From Scedosporium boydii (Eukaryota; Ascomycota; Sordariomycetes; Microascales; Microascaceae): a DNA stretch of 64,000 bases. The stretch spans positions 1-64,000 of the forward strand of contig NJFT01000170.1 of NCBI GenBank assembly GCA_002221725.1. The letters run 5' to 3'. This document shows, piece after piece, positions 30,757 to 43,222 of this stretch. Both the position numbers and the translations under genes were made by a program. Below the pieces are notes generated by a model, which saw only the letters and a program-made list of their open reading frames with translations, ran no database searches and was not told the DNA's origin. How positions within the stretch are numbered: position 1 is the first letter of the stretch; each line of letters opens with the position of its first letter.

Positions 30757-33700
30757 TTTGAGTGCCCTGAACCCTGAGGCAAGGACGCCCTAGATCCTCA
30801 GATCCTCAGATCCTCGAACCCACGAACCAAACCCGGAGCGAGCGCCGTTTAGAAACTTACAGAGTAATGAAGTATGCGGTTGCAATCGGAGAATATTATC
30901 TGCTTTGCCCATCTCTCCAGGATTTCTTCGCAGGCTGCTAAGGTATCGCTCCAAGCTGAGTCCTCCACACAGCGAGATTTAAAAACCCAATTCCATGGCT
31001 TGTACATGGTCCTGAACGGATTTGTTCCCTCTTTGGTGTATCAAATTGACCGAATCGTTACGGGGCGAGATGCCTGCATGCGGTCACCAATTGCGAGAAG
31101 ACTACTTCGTATTGATGCAGGCCATTGGAAATATACAGGCTCGGGTTTGCGGGAAGGAACGGAGCGAAGCGAGAATTAGCACAACACAAAGGGACGTCTT
31201 TCACAAACACCACCCTCCTTGATGAAGGTGGTGTGCCAAACGACGGTTCAAAATGTAAATTTGATGTGTCAATGAGAATCAACTTCCTTCCGGCTCTTCC
31301 CCACGCCGTCTCGGCGCCGAATGGGGATGCTCCGAATGTCGAAACATTGATCTCCTCCGGCGTCTTGCGTCTTCGGCATGCAATAGCACTTGATTGAAAG
31401 ACTATCCTTAGCCATCGCCGGGGGCGAAGATCATCCCCCATCCCAGATGGCCCATTGTTGCTGTCCGAGACAAGCAAGAAATCCAACACATCCACGGAGA
31501 GACAGCTCCGCCGCTTCACGAAGTATAATAGCCCCCATTGGATTGCCAAATGAAAAAAGACGAAATCCTCAAATATTGCTTCACGGACATGCTTGGCATC
31601 GCCAAGTGAGACAGGAGGAGGCAAGGAGAAGCAGTGGCTCTAGCCAAGTCGAGCCTCTTCATTGCTTCAGTGTGGCCCCCCACCAGGCCTACCGCGAACT
31701 CTCCTCTCAACGACCGTGCCGTGCATCAACGTTGAGTAATCTCCGCCGCCGTGTGCTTCAAAGCCAGCGATGAGCAAAAGTATTTCGGTCGCTCCTCATA
31801 ATTAGCGTCGTCCGCGAAGGAAACCCCCGAGAGAAGTCTCCGAAGTACAATTTTTTTCCCGTGCTTCTAGATCACCTCGTGGCTTGTGAGGGTAAGCGGT
31901 GGACAGCCATGGCTTCTCCTAGTGCAGAAGCAGTGGAGAGCGAGCCCCATTGTGAACATCGCGACAGTCCTGTCAGATTCCAAGGGGGAACCTCAGTGGT
32001 TAAGGATCGCCAGCCCTAGCATCACGAATAATCCCTGGCCAGCTGGAAAGAGGGGACCGTAGCATGCGAGGGAAATACGAATGGGAAAAAGAGAGAGTGT
32101 AATCCTCCTTCGTCCACTCCTCAGGACGGTTCTGCAGAGCACGAGCAAGGCGGTTTTTCCGACAGGCAAGACCAGTCCATATTGGGAAATTGGTCAAAAC
32201 GTTCGGGCGGTGATTGGAGCAGGATTCAAGCGCGGATAGACCTGCCTACTGGCTATTGAATACACGCGCAGGAGATGAAGAAGAAACAAGCATATTTTCT
32301 CTCCAGCCCAACCGGAGCTCCACCACGAGAATCGCGTCAGTCCGAACTCAGTAATATGAAAGACAATCTGCACCTTCAAAGGAGACCAAGCCCGCCACAG
32401 TTTCAAGATCTGCAAAGTTTCGTGAGGGGTCATTCTGGTGATCATCGGTCGCTCCCTTCCCTCTACGCAATAGTTGTATATCCAAGAAAAGCCACCAGCA
32501 GCACTTTTTTTTCCGCATTGCCGCGGACTCTTGCGACCACCCCAACTTCCCAAGACCGTAAGTTTCCGGGCGCCCCGTGGCTTGATGCATTGTCACCCAA
32601 CGTGCTGGAAGAGGCATGGTGCTGTATGTACATATTTGCACTAACTCCAGGCAGTCCCTGTCTCTCAAGGTCTCAAATGGTGTTCATTATTCGCCCGAAG
32701 AGCCTTGCCAACAGTTGAAAGTAGTGTAAGCCACGCCTGGTCAGGACAGGCCTGTTCGGGAAGATCCTAAATTAGCCCCGACCCCTGGCTTTGCTTTTGT
32801 CCTCACTTCGTACGAGACATCATATCTGACAAGGACAAGGACACTCCGGGCCGGTCGGCAAACTAACCTCCTTCGTAGGCTGGTGTCTGACCAGAACTGT
32901 TTCTCATCTCTCATCAGATTCTTAGCTCCCGCTGCTAGGCCCGGGACTTCCTCCTGATGCTACGCTGCAACCTAGATTCAGCTCTGCGCGGACGAACCGT
33001 ACGCCGTTGGGCACCTTCTCATTGAAATGATCATATATCATATTCTCACCTGCCGGCCAACCAGCTTCACCGCGATTGGGCAGACTGCCACTTGTCTGGG
33101 GTAATGAGGCTCTCCTCCCTGCGGCACTAGTTTCTTCAAAAACATTGATCGACTGGACCGGGCCTGCCGCTGCTGCTCAGACCAGACTCTTCCGGGATAT
33201 GATCAGACAGTCCGTGGCTAGCTGGCACAGCTCGAACGGGACGTTGCAGGCGCAAGCACCCCTTAGGGCCGACATTTTCTAGACCCGAGAACTACACTAT
33301 GTAACATTCTAGCCATGTACGTCAGTCAAACTGAAAAAAACGGGCACCGGAAATAGCTCTTGGGGGGTAGAGGGAGAAGCAAAGGTTGTGTCTTGAGGAC
33401 CGTTTTGTCCCGCACCTTTGGCACCGGTTTAACGTCTCTTGTGCTGGCCACGACGAGGCCTACCACCGAGACATGCATTCATAGATCGTCCAAGGGATGT
33501 ACACTGGGTCCCTCGGCACGAAAAAGCTCACGACGACAACCGCCCAGACTCAATAGAGCATATGATGGCTTAGAAAAGGTATGCCCTGATTGGATCGCTT
33601 TTTTTTTCGTGACCGCTTGTAAATATCGACCTGGCATAAACGAATTTCATGCCTCCACCCAATCACCCTGCTCTACTTGTGGAGAGAAGAGGAGGCCGTC

Positions 33701-33886
33701 CTGATTAGGATCAGCCACCATCAGCTTTTTTCCGGGTCCTCTTACTGGCCACAGTCGGACCGTCTGTTTCCAGTTGAGGAGATGGACATGTCTGAAGCTC
33801 GGCCGATGATGGGATGGCTTGAAGCTAAGCTGCGGGTGGTTGTCGCAAGCGTGTCAGCGTGAAGAGACAAGGGGTGCATCAACAGG

Positions 33887-33905
33887 AGCAGCAGCAGCAG
33901 CAGCA
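33887..33905 (+). repeat. AGC trinucleotide run
   Basis: Six AGC triplets form a run about 215 nt upstream of the Ppo start codon. Confidence 0.85.
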
Positions 33906-34119
33906 AGTAGGGAATGATAACGAGGAATAAGTGCCGGCGGGAGTATATCAGGGCGGCACCTCCCCCAAGCCTTCTCCGTGCCGATGTTCCCACGAACTCA
34001 CCCTTGATTCTTGAACCTGTTGGGCCTTGATTTGGATCCTTCCTTGTACTTTCTTTCTTATTGTTTCAACCGTATACCCCGAGTACCTGGAACAGAGAGG
34101 CTCCGAGTTCTAGTCCACG

Positions 34120-37100
34120 ATGGCGTCAATCGAGAAAAATGGCACCTTCAATGGTAACGGCGTGAACGAGAGGACGAATGGTGCGTCCTCTTCTGCGAAT
34201 GGAGCCAATGGAGCCAAATGCCCTGTACAACATAACGGCCATGGACAAGCCAACGGCCACAAGTCTATGCCGACATCCCCAACCGATGGTGGTCCTGTCG
34301 CTCCTCTTGCGAAACCCAAGAAAGAGCCCGGCTTCTTTGCCTCGTTGTCAGCGCTCAAGCAGCTTTCCAAGAGGCCGCTTCCGACGGCTATGGGAGACGG
34401 AACGTATCCCCAGACAGTGACCCGTCCCAAGCTCCGGCAAGATCTCCGAACCATCAGTATCAAAGGCAGGTAGTTCGTGACTGATGGCAAAGAATCGCAG
34501 CTCTTTAGGAACAATCTAACAAAGGCGTAGACTTCAAAACCTTGATCGAGGTGATCAAGAACAAGGTGTTAGGCGATGGCATCATTGACGACAAGACCAT
34601 GATCATGGAGCGAGTCATCGCCCTCGTCGCCGACCTGCCTCACCAGTCCAAGCTACGTGAGGAGCTCACCAACAACTTCCTCAACGAGCTCTGGAACACT
34701 CTCGATCACCCACCGTTGCTATACGTTGGCGACCAGTACAGGTTCAGGATGGCAGACGGATCCTTCAACGTAGGCTTGACTAGACTCTACCCCAACTTTC
34801 AAGAGTACATAGAGTAAACAAGCTACTTTAGAACCCCATCCTGCCCCAGCTCGGCGCCGCTGGATCGGTGTACGCTCGTTCAGTCCGACCAGGAAAGATC
34901 ACTATGGGAGCCCTTCCCGACCCCGAGCAGATCTTTGAGTCCGTCATGGCTCGCCGCCAATACAGAAAGCACCCCAACAATGTGTCCAGTATCCTGTGGT
35001 ACTGGGCGTCAATCATTATCCACGGTAGGTCTCTCTCGAGTCTCGCCATTGATCTCTTTAATCACTATTTGACTAGACCATTTGCTCACATACCCTTTAG
35101 ATCTTTTCTGGACCGATCTTCGAGACCCTAGTCGCACTAAAACCTCGTCCTACCTCGACCTATCACCTCTCTACGGCAGCAATCAACAAATGCAAGACAC
35201 CATCCGAACGTTCAAGGACGGCCTCCTCAAAGCCGATTCCTACGCTGATAAACGCCTCATCGGCATGCCCCCCGGCGTCTCCGTCCTTCTCATCATGTTC
35301 AACCGCTTCCACAACTTCATCGCCAAGAACCTCGCCGCCATCAACGAGGGCGGCCGGTTCACCAAGCCCCGCGCCGACCTCCCCGAGGAGCAAGCGGCCG
35401 TGGCATGGAAGAAATACGACGAAGAGCTGTTCCAGACGGCTAGACTTGTTACTAGCGGGCTGTACATCAACATCACGCTTCTTGACTACGTGCGCAACAT
35501 TGTCAACCTGAACCGCGTGGACACGACCTGGACGCTGGATCCCCGCCAGGAAATGGGGATCAACGCTGGAACCAAAGCGGGCACCGATCGAGGCACTGGC
35601 AACATTGTGTCGGCCGAGTTCAGCCTGTGCTACAGGTGGCACTCCTGCATCTCGGACAAGGACGATAAGTGGATCCGGGAGTTTTACGCCAGCATCTTCG
35701 GCGATCGTGCCGAGACCATGACCACGCCGGAAATGATGCAGGCGTTTGTCGGGTTTGAGCGATCTATCCCCGAGGATCCCGCGGAACGCACTTTCGGCGG
35801 GTTCAAGAGGAAGGCCGATGGTACGTTTGACGACGACGAGCTCGTCGAGTGCATCACTTCGGCCATTGAGGATCCCGCCGGTGCGTTCGGTGCCCAGAAC
35901 GTGCCCCGCGTCATGAAGCCCATTGAAATCCTCGGTATCCTCCAGGGCAGGAAGTGGAACGTCGCCGGCCTCAACGAGTTCAGGAAGCACTTCGGCCTCA
36001 AGCCCTACGAGAAGTTCGAGGATATCAATCCTGACGAGGACGTGTCCGAGCACCTCCGCAGACTGTACCAGCACCCGGACAACGTCGAGTTGTACACCGG
36101 CATCGTGGCCGAGGCGGCCAAGGAGCCCATGGTGCCGGGTGTCGGCATCGCGCCCACGTACACCATCTCTCGCGTTGTCCTCTCCGACGCCGTCTGCCTC
36201 GTCCGCGGCGACCGGTTCTACACGATCGACTACCACCCCCGCGGGCTCACCAACTGGGGCTACAAGGAAGTCGACTACGACCTCAACGTTAACCACGGCT
36301 GCGTTCTCTACAAGCTCTTCCTAAGGGCTTTCCCCAACCACTTTAAGTCCAACTCCGTCTACGCGCACTACCCCATGGTCATCCCCGAGGAAAATCGCAA
36401 GATCCTCACCAGCCTCGGGCGCGTAGACCGCTTCGACTTCGAGCGGCCCGCATACCACCCCGAGCGGATCAACATCGTCACCTACGGCGCGGCCAAGTAC
36501 ATCCTCGAAAACCCCGACAAGTACACCGTCACATGGGGCGAGGGCCTCTCAGCCGTCCTCGGCGACGGCGGTTCCCGCTTCATGCTCGCCGGCGACTCGG
36601 AGCTCCACGCCAAGCAGCGACAATGCATGGCCTCCCGTCTCTACCGCGCCGGGTGGCGCGCCGACGTCAAGGCCTTCTACGCCGCCATGTCCGAGAAGCT
36701 CCTCCTGCGCAAGAGCTACAAGCTCGGCGGCACTTCGCAGGTCGACGTCATCCGTGACCTGGGCAACGTCGTCCACGTGCACTTCGCCTCGAGAGTGTTC
36801 GCCCTTCCGCTCAAGTCGGAGGAGAACCCGCGCGGCGTGCTGACGGAGCAGGAGCTTTACAAGGCGCTGGCTGTCATTTTCACGTGTATCTTTTTCGATT
36901 TCGATCCGGCGAAGTCGTTCCCGCTGTTGCAGGCGGCAAAGGGCGCGGCGGAGAAGGTGGGAAAGATTATTGAGAGTAATGTTAAGCTCTCGAAGTTTGG
37001 TCTGCCGATTCCGTATACGCAGAAGTTGGATAAGAATGATGCGCTGTCGGCGTATGGGAAGAATATGATTAAGGCGCTGGCGCAGGCTGGTTTGTCGAAT

Positions 37101-37872
37101 CATGATATCGCGTGGAGCCAGATTCTGCCTACGGCCGCTGCCATGGTTCCCAACCAGGCCGAAGTGGTAAGTAAATCCCATTGACACGAAGTAGAAGAAC
37201 GAGGGATACTAATTATTTGAATGCAGTTTGCCCAAGCCGTCGACTTCTACCTCTCTCCGGAGGGCACGCCGTACTTGGCTGAGCTCAACCGCGTGGCTTG
37301 CCTGGCATCGTCGGAAGAGACCGATGCTCTGCTGCTCGGATATGCCATGGAGGGCATTCGTCTAGCGGGTACCTTTGGCTCTTACCGAGAAGTCGCCGTG
37401 CGCGATGTGATTGTCGAGGACGATGGTCGCGAAGTGCCAGTATCGCCCAAGGATCGTGTTTTCGTCAGCTTCGTACGTTTTTTCTACTTTCCCTTTCGCC
37501 CCAGTTGCCCTTTGCCTTGGCTTTCCTTTTCTTATGGCCAGATACTAATCCCCATCTCTCTCACAGGTCTCGGCGGCCCGCGACCCGAAACACTACCCCA
37601 GCCCCAACGAGGTAAACCCGCGCCGCCCGCTCGACTCGTACATCTTCTACGGAAAGGGCCCCCACACGTGTCTCGGCATGGAGGCCAGCCAAGTGGCCAT
37701 CACCGAGCTCTTCCGCACGGTGTTCCGGCGTAAGAACCTCCGAAGGGTGCCGGGCCCTCAGGGTCAGCTGAAGAAGGTGCCCAGGCCGGGTGGTTTCTAT
37801 GCGTACATGACGGAGGACTGGGGCACGTTTACGCCTTTCCCTGTGTCGATGAAGATTATGTGGGATGAATGA
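34120..37872 (+). CDS. Psi-producing oxygenase / linoleate diol synthase-type DOX-P450 fusion, 1131 aa
   Basis: Six exons: 34120-34465, 34531-34769, 34832-35024, 35101-37166, 37227-37472 and 37567-37872. They total 1132 codons including stop. The N-terminal ~110 residues are low complexity. An animal-peroxidase-like dioxygenase domain follows: YLGDQY-like motif as YVGDQYRFR, SSYLDLSPLYG, FNRFHNF (distal His), and catalytic YRWH with Tyr ~437 and proximal His ~440. The C-terminal domain is a P450 with heme Cys ~1065 in GKGPHTCLGMEAS. Such enzymes oxygenate linoleate to a hydroperoxide. When the P450 is active they isomerise it to a diol; the products are oxylipins (psi factors) controlling sporulation and secondary metabolism. 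The retained heme Cys argues for a bifunctional diol synthase rather than a DOX-only enzyme. The first intron appears to be GC-AG. Regiospecificity cannot be decided from sequence. Confidence 0.92.
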
Positions 37873-40800
37873 GAGGAGGGACTGTGGGATGGCGACTTGG
37901 GTGGAGTACGAAAATGAGCCGGTGGGAATGCGGGAAAAGAGTGATACCAATACCTTTTGTTAGTTAGAATTGAGGAAAAAGTAATTAATAGCAGTAGTTG
38001 AGTAGGTTTTCCGTTACTCTCTGTTCCTTGGCCTTGAATCCTGGGCAGTGGGATGACTTCAGTCTCGACATCCAGTGTCTTGAGCCCAATGATGGACCGC
38101 TTATTGTTTGAAAGGAGATCCCAGCGACAGAAAAAAAAGATGGCAAAAGATAAAAATAAAAGAAATGAAGAATACCCAATGAGGCAAGGCTTGAAACAAA
38201 TCGGAATTAAAAATAAATCTCGAGAAAATCCCTTCAAAAATTCCCCACAGCGCCGGAGTTCGCGTTTGGGTTGACACCCGTTGATGACGTCGTCTACTCT
38301 TCTTAAATTGAACAGAGTTTTCGCCTTCAGTTCATCTTCAGGAAGAAGTGCTGGTATTTGTAGCACTCGTTCGTTCCTTTCCTCCCATAGCACCGCACGT
38401 TACCTGCGGTGTACACAGAAACGCCCTGGGGACGGGGTTTGAGACCAAAGGTTAATACCATCTTTGCCAAACCTAGACCATCTTCTCCTCTCGCGGAAAG
38501 CCAAGAGAGAAGACAGAGGCCCGACGATTTTCGGACGAGAGAACACTTCATTGTCTTCTCTCATCGCAGCCTTTCATCCAGCCTTAACGGATTAGATTCC
38601 GTTTGCATCTAGGACCCAGCCAGACCCCTCTCGTATTGTTCATTCACGCCTCGTGTTCTGCCTGCCCGAGGCCTTGAAGCCCGGAGCGGGTCTTTCTTGG
38701 CAGACGAAGGAGAACGTTAGAGGCACTAGAGTCGATTCCTAGCTTAATACGAAAGAATCTCGTTCTTCATCGTATCTCGCGTTCGAAACATGAAGCTCTT
38801 CGACGTTCTTTAATTAGATTCGGCCGGCACTCTTCTTCGTGGGCACCATTCCGTTACAGTAGACCCAAGTAAATAGCGAGAGAAAAAAAAGAAAGAAAAA
38901 AGGACAAAGACCCTACCAACTGTACTTCGTATAGATAACCAACCGTGACACTCTCCATTCTCGATGAGGATATCCCACGTCCAAACCGAATGACATTGAT
39001 TAGAAAACATTTCCTCGGCGGGCACCAAACTCTTGGCAGAGCGGAAAGGAAGGGGAAAAAGAAATCCCCATAAAACTCAGCGATCTTCATGAAGACCAAT
39101 TCCACGCTACGTCGTACTTCGTAGTACTTCGTAAACGGGGAGGTACGGAGGAAAGGTAAGATTCTGCGGCCTCCCAAAAAATACAAACGGCCCTTCAGCT
39201 TCCTCGGAGACTGCGCCAAGAAGGCCAAGACCAATGCTTTGCTGGTTCCTAAGATCCTGGTACCAGATGGACAACATTGATCGGCTCACTTTCGCTGCTG
39301 TGTTGTATTCTGAAGTACTACTTTGCGGTGTAAGTTGCAAACTTGGGAAGGCGATCCTTTTTTGCCTCGAGTTCCATCCCACTCTTACGCAACCATTGGC
39401 TTGGTTCATCTCTTGATGCGCGACATTCCGCGCGAGTACATGTACGAAGTAGGCATATTCAAAAGAGAGATGTACCTCAAAACGCGCCCATCAAATATAA
39501 TCCAATCAAGGAGAAGGCTGGTTTGGCTGTGCAGGTTTGGCTCTACAGTAGAACATAGATTGCCCAGGATCATCTGCGACCCCACCGTGAACTGGGAATC
39601 CCACGCGACGCTGGGAGAAGAGGGTGAGGCTAGTGTGTACTTACACTTCCTTGTGGTGCCAGTTGGAAATTTGGGGGAAGAGAGGAACAGCGAAGAGGGA
39701 AAAAAAATCAAAAGGGTGAGGTTGTCTCGTTTGACATGGGTATGATGCGGAAAGAATCCAAGATGGTGAGAGCAAGACGAGACCGAGGCGGAGAGAGTCT
39801 TGGGAGACGGAGGAGGCATAATCTCGCGTGCTCTCCAATCGGTTGGTCTACACAGTCGACCAATACTGTCAGAAAGGCATTGAGCGCACGAAGGGTCTTG
39901 ACAGCGTGCCCGCCACACTTTTTCCCCTTCTCATGACCCTTTCTTCTTCTGAATCCTTCGTACGAAGAAGTATGTGGGCTCGTTCGGACCCATCGAGAAA
40001 ATAAGACTGTCCTGGGAGAAGGCAATTCTCCACAAGGACCCCGTTCGGCATACAGAAGACAGAAGAAAAAACAGGCTTGGCCAAGGAAGAGGCAGTGGAG
40101 GGGGATACCAAGAGATCCAAAGGACCAACCAGAGACACAGATGAACGAAAAAAGGACCCAAGAAGCCCCGCCCCTGGTTCCATCTTGCATTTCTGCACTA
40201 TGACGTAGGGTGGAGGACGGGGTGGTCCATTGATACCTCCGAGTTCTAGACCGCGGCGCAGCTCCGGCTCTCCGATTGGGGTTCACAAGGCATCCGGCTC
40301 TTGGCCCTCACGCCCACGCCGCGTTTGCGTCTTGGCACCTCCTTGCTTCCTTTCGTTCCTCACTATTACTTTAGAGATGGAGAGAATGAACTGCGAAGTA
40401 CCATGGAATGGGGCATTTCCAAGAAACCGAGACGTCTTGTGTGAAGCAATCGGGTCCTTGCTAGTCCCGATCCGGTTTAGCCGATCGCAAGCAGGATTTC
40501 CCCCAAGGAATTACTGCGCCTTGGCCGACGCAAGAGACTTACATTACCTCTTGCCATATTAAACCCAGCTAACAACTTCAAGATGGTGAAGAAGAGGAAA
40601 ATGCGCCGGCGCCTCAGGGTTCATGGAGCATGGTTCAGGGACCGCTCTTGTAATCCTGCATCTTATTCGCCCCATTCGTTACCAGAAGGTCGCAGTGCGT
40701 AGGGCTTGGCACTCTGCGTGGGGACGCCGGTGTCTGAGGGCGACGCGATGTGGCCAAGATGACCGACCGTCTCGTTTTCTCCCGTCCACAGACAAGGTGA

Positions 40801-41168
40801 GAGTCTCGCCAGGGCTACTGAAGCTAGAATGTAAGTCGTACGGGGTAAGCAGTGTTCTCGTGTCCCCGGTTTGCTGTTCCCCATCCTATGGTCCCATTCC
40901 CCTCCCGTTAGAGAGCGGGTCGCCTTTGTCTCCTCTCACTTCAGCGTTCTGCTTGGAAGTGTATGTTTATATAGACTCGACTCCCCTGGACCCTCTTTTG
41001 TCCGAGAGGGATGGATTCAACCTTTTATCTCCATTCCGCTTGCCGATCTCTTCCTGTGACCTCTCATCCGCGGCATTTCCCTTTTTCCTCTTTCCGTCTT
41101 CTCTTCTTTATGGTTCCCATTTCCTCGTGTAACCGGAAAAGGTTCCTCCTGTGCGACAGACCGTGATC
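37873..41168. other. Gene-poor interval, 3.3 kb
   Basis: Small frames occur on both strands (the largest are 198 aa at 38393-37797 and 192 aa at 40286-39708, both minus). None has a recognisable domain, signal peptide or splice structure. TACTTCGTA-type short motifs recur around 38930 and 39112-39136. The right end is the permease promoter. Confidence 0.4.
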
Positions 41169-43222
41169 ATGGCCGCCTCGATAAACGAGAAAGTCGGCCC
41201 TCCCCCGCCCACCGACGGCGCCCCGAGCCTCGCAAGCTCCGACGGATACGACACCAGCCACTACTCCGACAACGCAGACGCCCTCCACCGCCGCCTCAAC
41301 AACCGCCACATCCAGCTCATCGCCATCGGAGGCTCCATCGGCACGGCCATGTTCATCAGCATCGGCGGCGGTCTCGCGAAGGGCGGCCCCGGAAGCTTGC
41401 TCGTCTCCTACGCGCTGTACAGCTGCGTGCTCGGCCTCGTCAACAACTGCATCACCGAGATGACCACCCTCATGCCCGTCAGCGGCGGCTTCATCCGCCT
41501 CGCGGGGCTTTGGGTCGACGACGCCCTCGGGTTCATGGCCGGGTGGAATTTCTTTTTCTACGAGGCTTTGCTGATTCCGTTCGAGATTACGGCGTTGAAT
41601 ATGGTCTTGTCGTTTTGGAATGATAACATGACGAATCCGGGACCTACGGCTGCTGTTTGTGCTGCGTGTATTGTTGCTTATGGGTAAGGACCGACCACTA
41701 GTGAAATATTCCCCTTTCAAGATCCATTGGCTCCAGGCGAAAGGTAGGAAAAGAAAGGGGAGGGCCGGGAAATGCCCTTCCTCCTTCTGGCTGGCTCCCT
41801 CCCCTATCCCTGGTCTCTTTTTTCTTTCGTTCTGTAGCATTGCGCTGTGATGTGACTGGAAAAGAGAGATCCCCTTTCCGTTCTACCATTTTGGCCTCAA
41901 AAGGTCGGCTCGGAAAGACAAAGATCATCAAGCCCTGGATTTCCTAGAGGATCCCTCTCTGTCTCCCCCGTGAATAAGTCTTGTGCTAAGCGTCGGCCCG
42001 ACACACATGGGCATATTTCCTCATTAGTTTACTGAACGTAGTTGCCGTCCGCGGCTACGGCGAGGCAGAGTTCTGGCTCTCGGGAGGAAAAGTCATCCTC
42101 ATCTTCATGCTCTTCGCCTTCACCTTTGTCACCATGGTCGGAGGCAACCCGCAACACGACGCCTACGGCTTCCGATACTGGCGCGATCCGGGCGCGTTCG
42201 CCGAGCACCACTCGACCGGCGCCACGGGCCGCTGGGAAGGCTTCCTCGGGGCTCTGTGGACGGGTTGTTTCGCCATCGTCGGCCCCGAGTACATCTCCAT
42301 GGTGGCGGCCGAAGCGAAGAGACCTCGCGTCTACATCAAGCAGGCGTTCAAGACGGTGTACTGGCGTTTCGGCATCTTCTTCATCCTCGGCGCCTTGTGC
42401 GTCGGCATCGTCGTTCCATACGACGACCCCACGCTCATGGGGATTCTCGACGGCACCGTCGAAGGCGGGGGAACAGCTGCGGCTTCCCCGTACGTCATCG
42501 CCATGAAGAACATGAACATTAAAGTGCTCCCGCACATCACCAACGCGCTCATTTTCACGTCCATCTTCTCGGCGGGGAACACGTACACGTACTGCGCCAT
42601 CCGCTCTCTCTACAGCCTGGCGCTCGAGGGCCGCGCGCCGAGAATCCTGACTAAGTGCACCAAGTCCGGCGTGCCCATCTACTGCTACTGCATCGTCATG
42701 ATGTTCCCGCTCCTCTCGTTCCTTCAGGTGTCCAACAGCTCGTCGCAGGTGCTCACCTGGCTCGTCAGCCTCATCACGGCCGGCGGTCTCATCGACTACA
42801 TCGTCATGTGCATCACCTACATTTTCTTCTACCGCGCCTGCAAGGCCCAGGGCGTCGACCGCAAGACTTTCCCCTATACCGGTTGGTTCCAGCCGTACTC
42901 GGCCTGGATCGCGCTCGTAGCAGAGGTCGTCGTCACGTTGTGCTACGGGTACAGCAGCTTCCAGCCGCCTGACGTCGAGACGTTCTTCTCCAACTATACG
43001 ATGGTGATCCTCGCGCCGGTGCTCTACATTGGCTGGAAGGTCATTAAGCGTACCAAGTTTGTCAAGCCCGAGGAGGCGGATCTTGTGTACCAGCGTCCCA
43101 TCATCGACGCGTATGAGGCGAGTATCAAGACGCCGCCGATCACCTTTTGGACGGAGATGGTGCAGATGGTTGGCCTTCGCAGGAGAAAGGCGAAGGACGG
43201 AGAGGAGCAGGCTGAGCAATGA
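41169..43222 (+). CDS. Amino-acid permease (AAT/APC family), 569 aa
   Basis: Exon 1 is 41169-41683 and exon 2 is 42028-43222. The intron is 344 nt, the longest in the window. Splice phase 2 gives AAY-G-LLNVVAVRGYGEAEFW, matching the family. The N-terminus is hydrophilic and acidic. The first segment carries IQLIAIGGSIGTAMFISIG, the substrate-binding GSIGT-type motif. About 12 membrane segments follow, including GFMAGWNFFFYEALLIPFE, FAIVGPEYISMVAAEAKRPR and a C-terminal cytosolic tail. The protein should be a plasma-membrane proton-coupled amino-acid importer. Substrate range is not predictable here. The long minus-strand frame opposite exon 2 is a GC-rich shadow. Confidence 0.9.

Larger units (their letters stand above)
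30559..34119. other. Gene-poor interval, 3.6 kb
   Basis: The open frames here (the largest is 188 aa at 31624-31058 minus) have no recognised domain, signal or splice pattern. Low-complexity tracts are CAGCGC repeats at 30729-30756, three GATCCTCA copies at 30792-30815 and an AGC run near 33887-33905. The right end is the promoter and 5' UTR of the Ppo gene. Confidence 0.45.

Noticed and set aside
30559..33905. 188-aa and smaller frames as genes
   Set aside because: No signal peptide, domain, splice pattern or coding-like periodicity could be recognised by reading.
35163..36296. 377-aa minus-strand open frame
   Set aside because: It lies entirely opposite the Ppo coding exon. High GC at third positions makes the antisense frame stop-poor. 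Its composition (Val/Asp/Gly/Arg-rich) has no domain features.
42029..43219. 396-aa minus-strand open frame
   Set aside because: It is the antisense shadow of the permease second exon. It has charged low-complexity composition (His/Asp/Arg/Glu) and no recognisable family.
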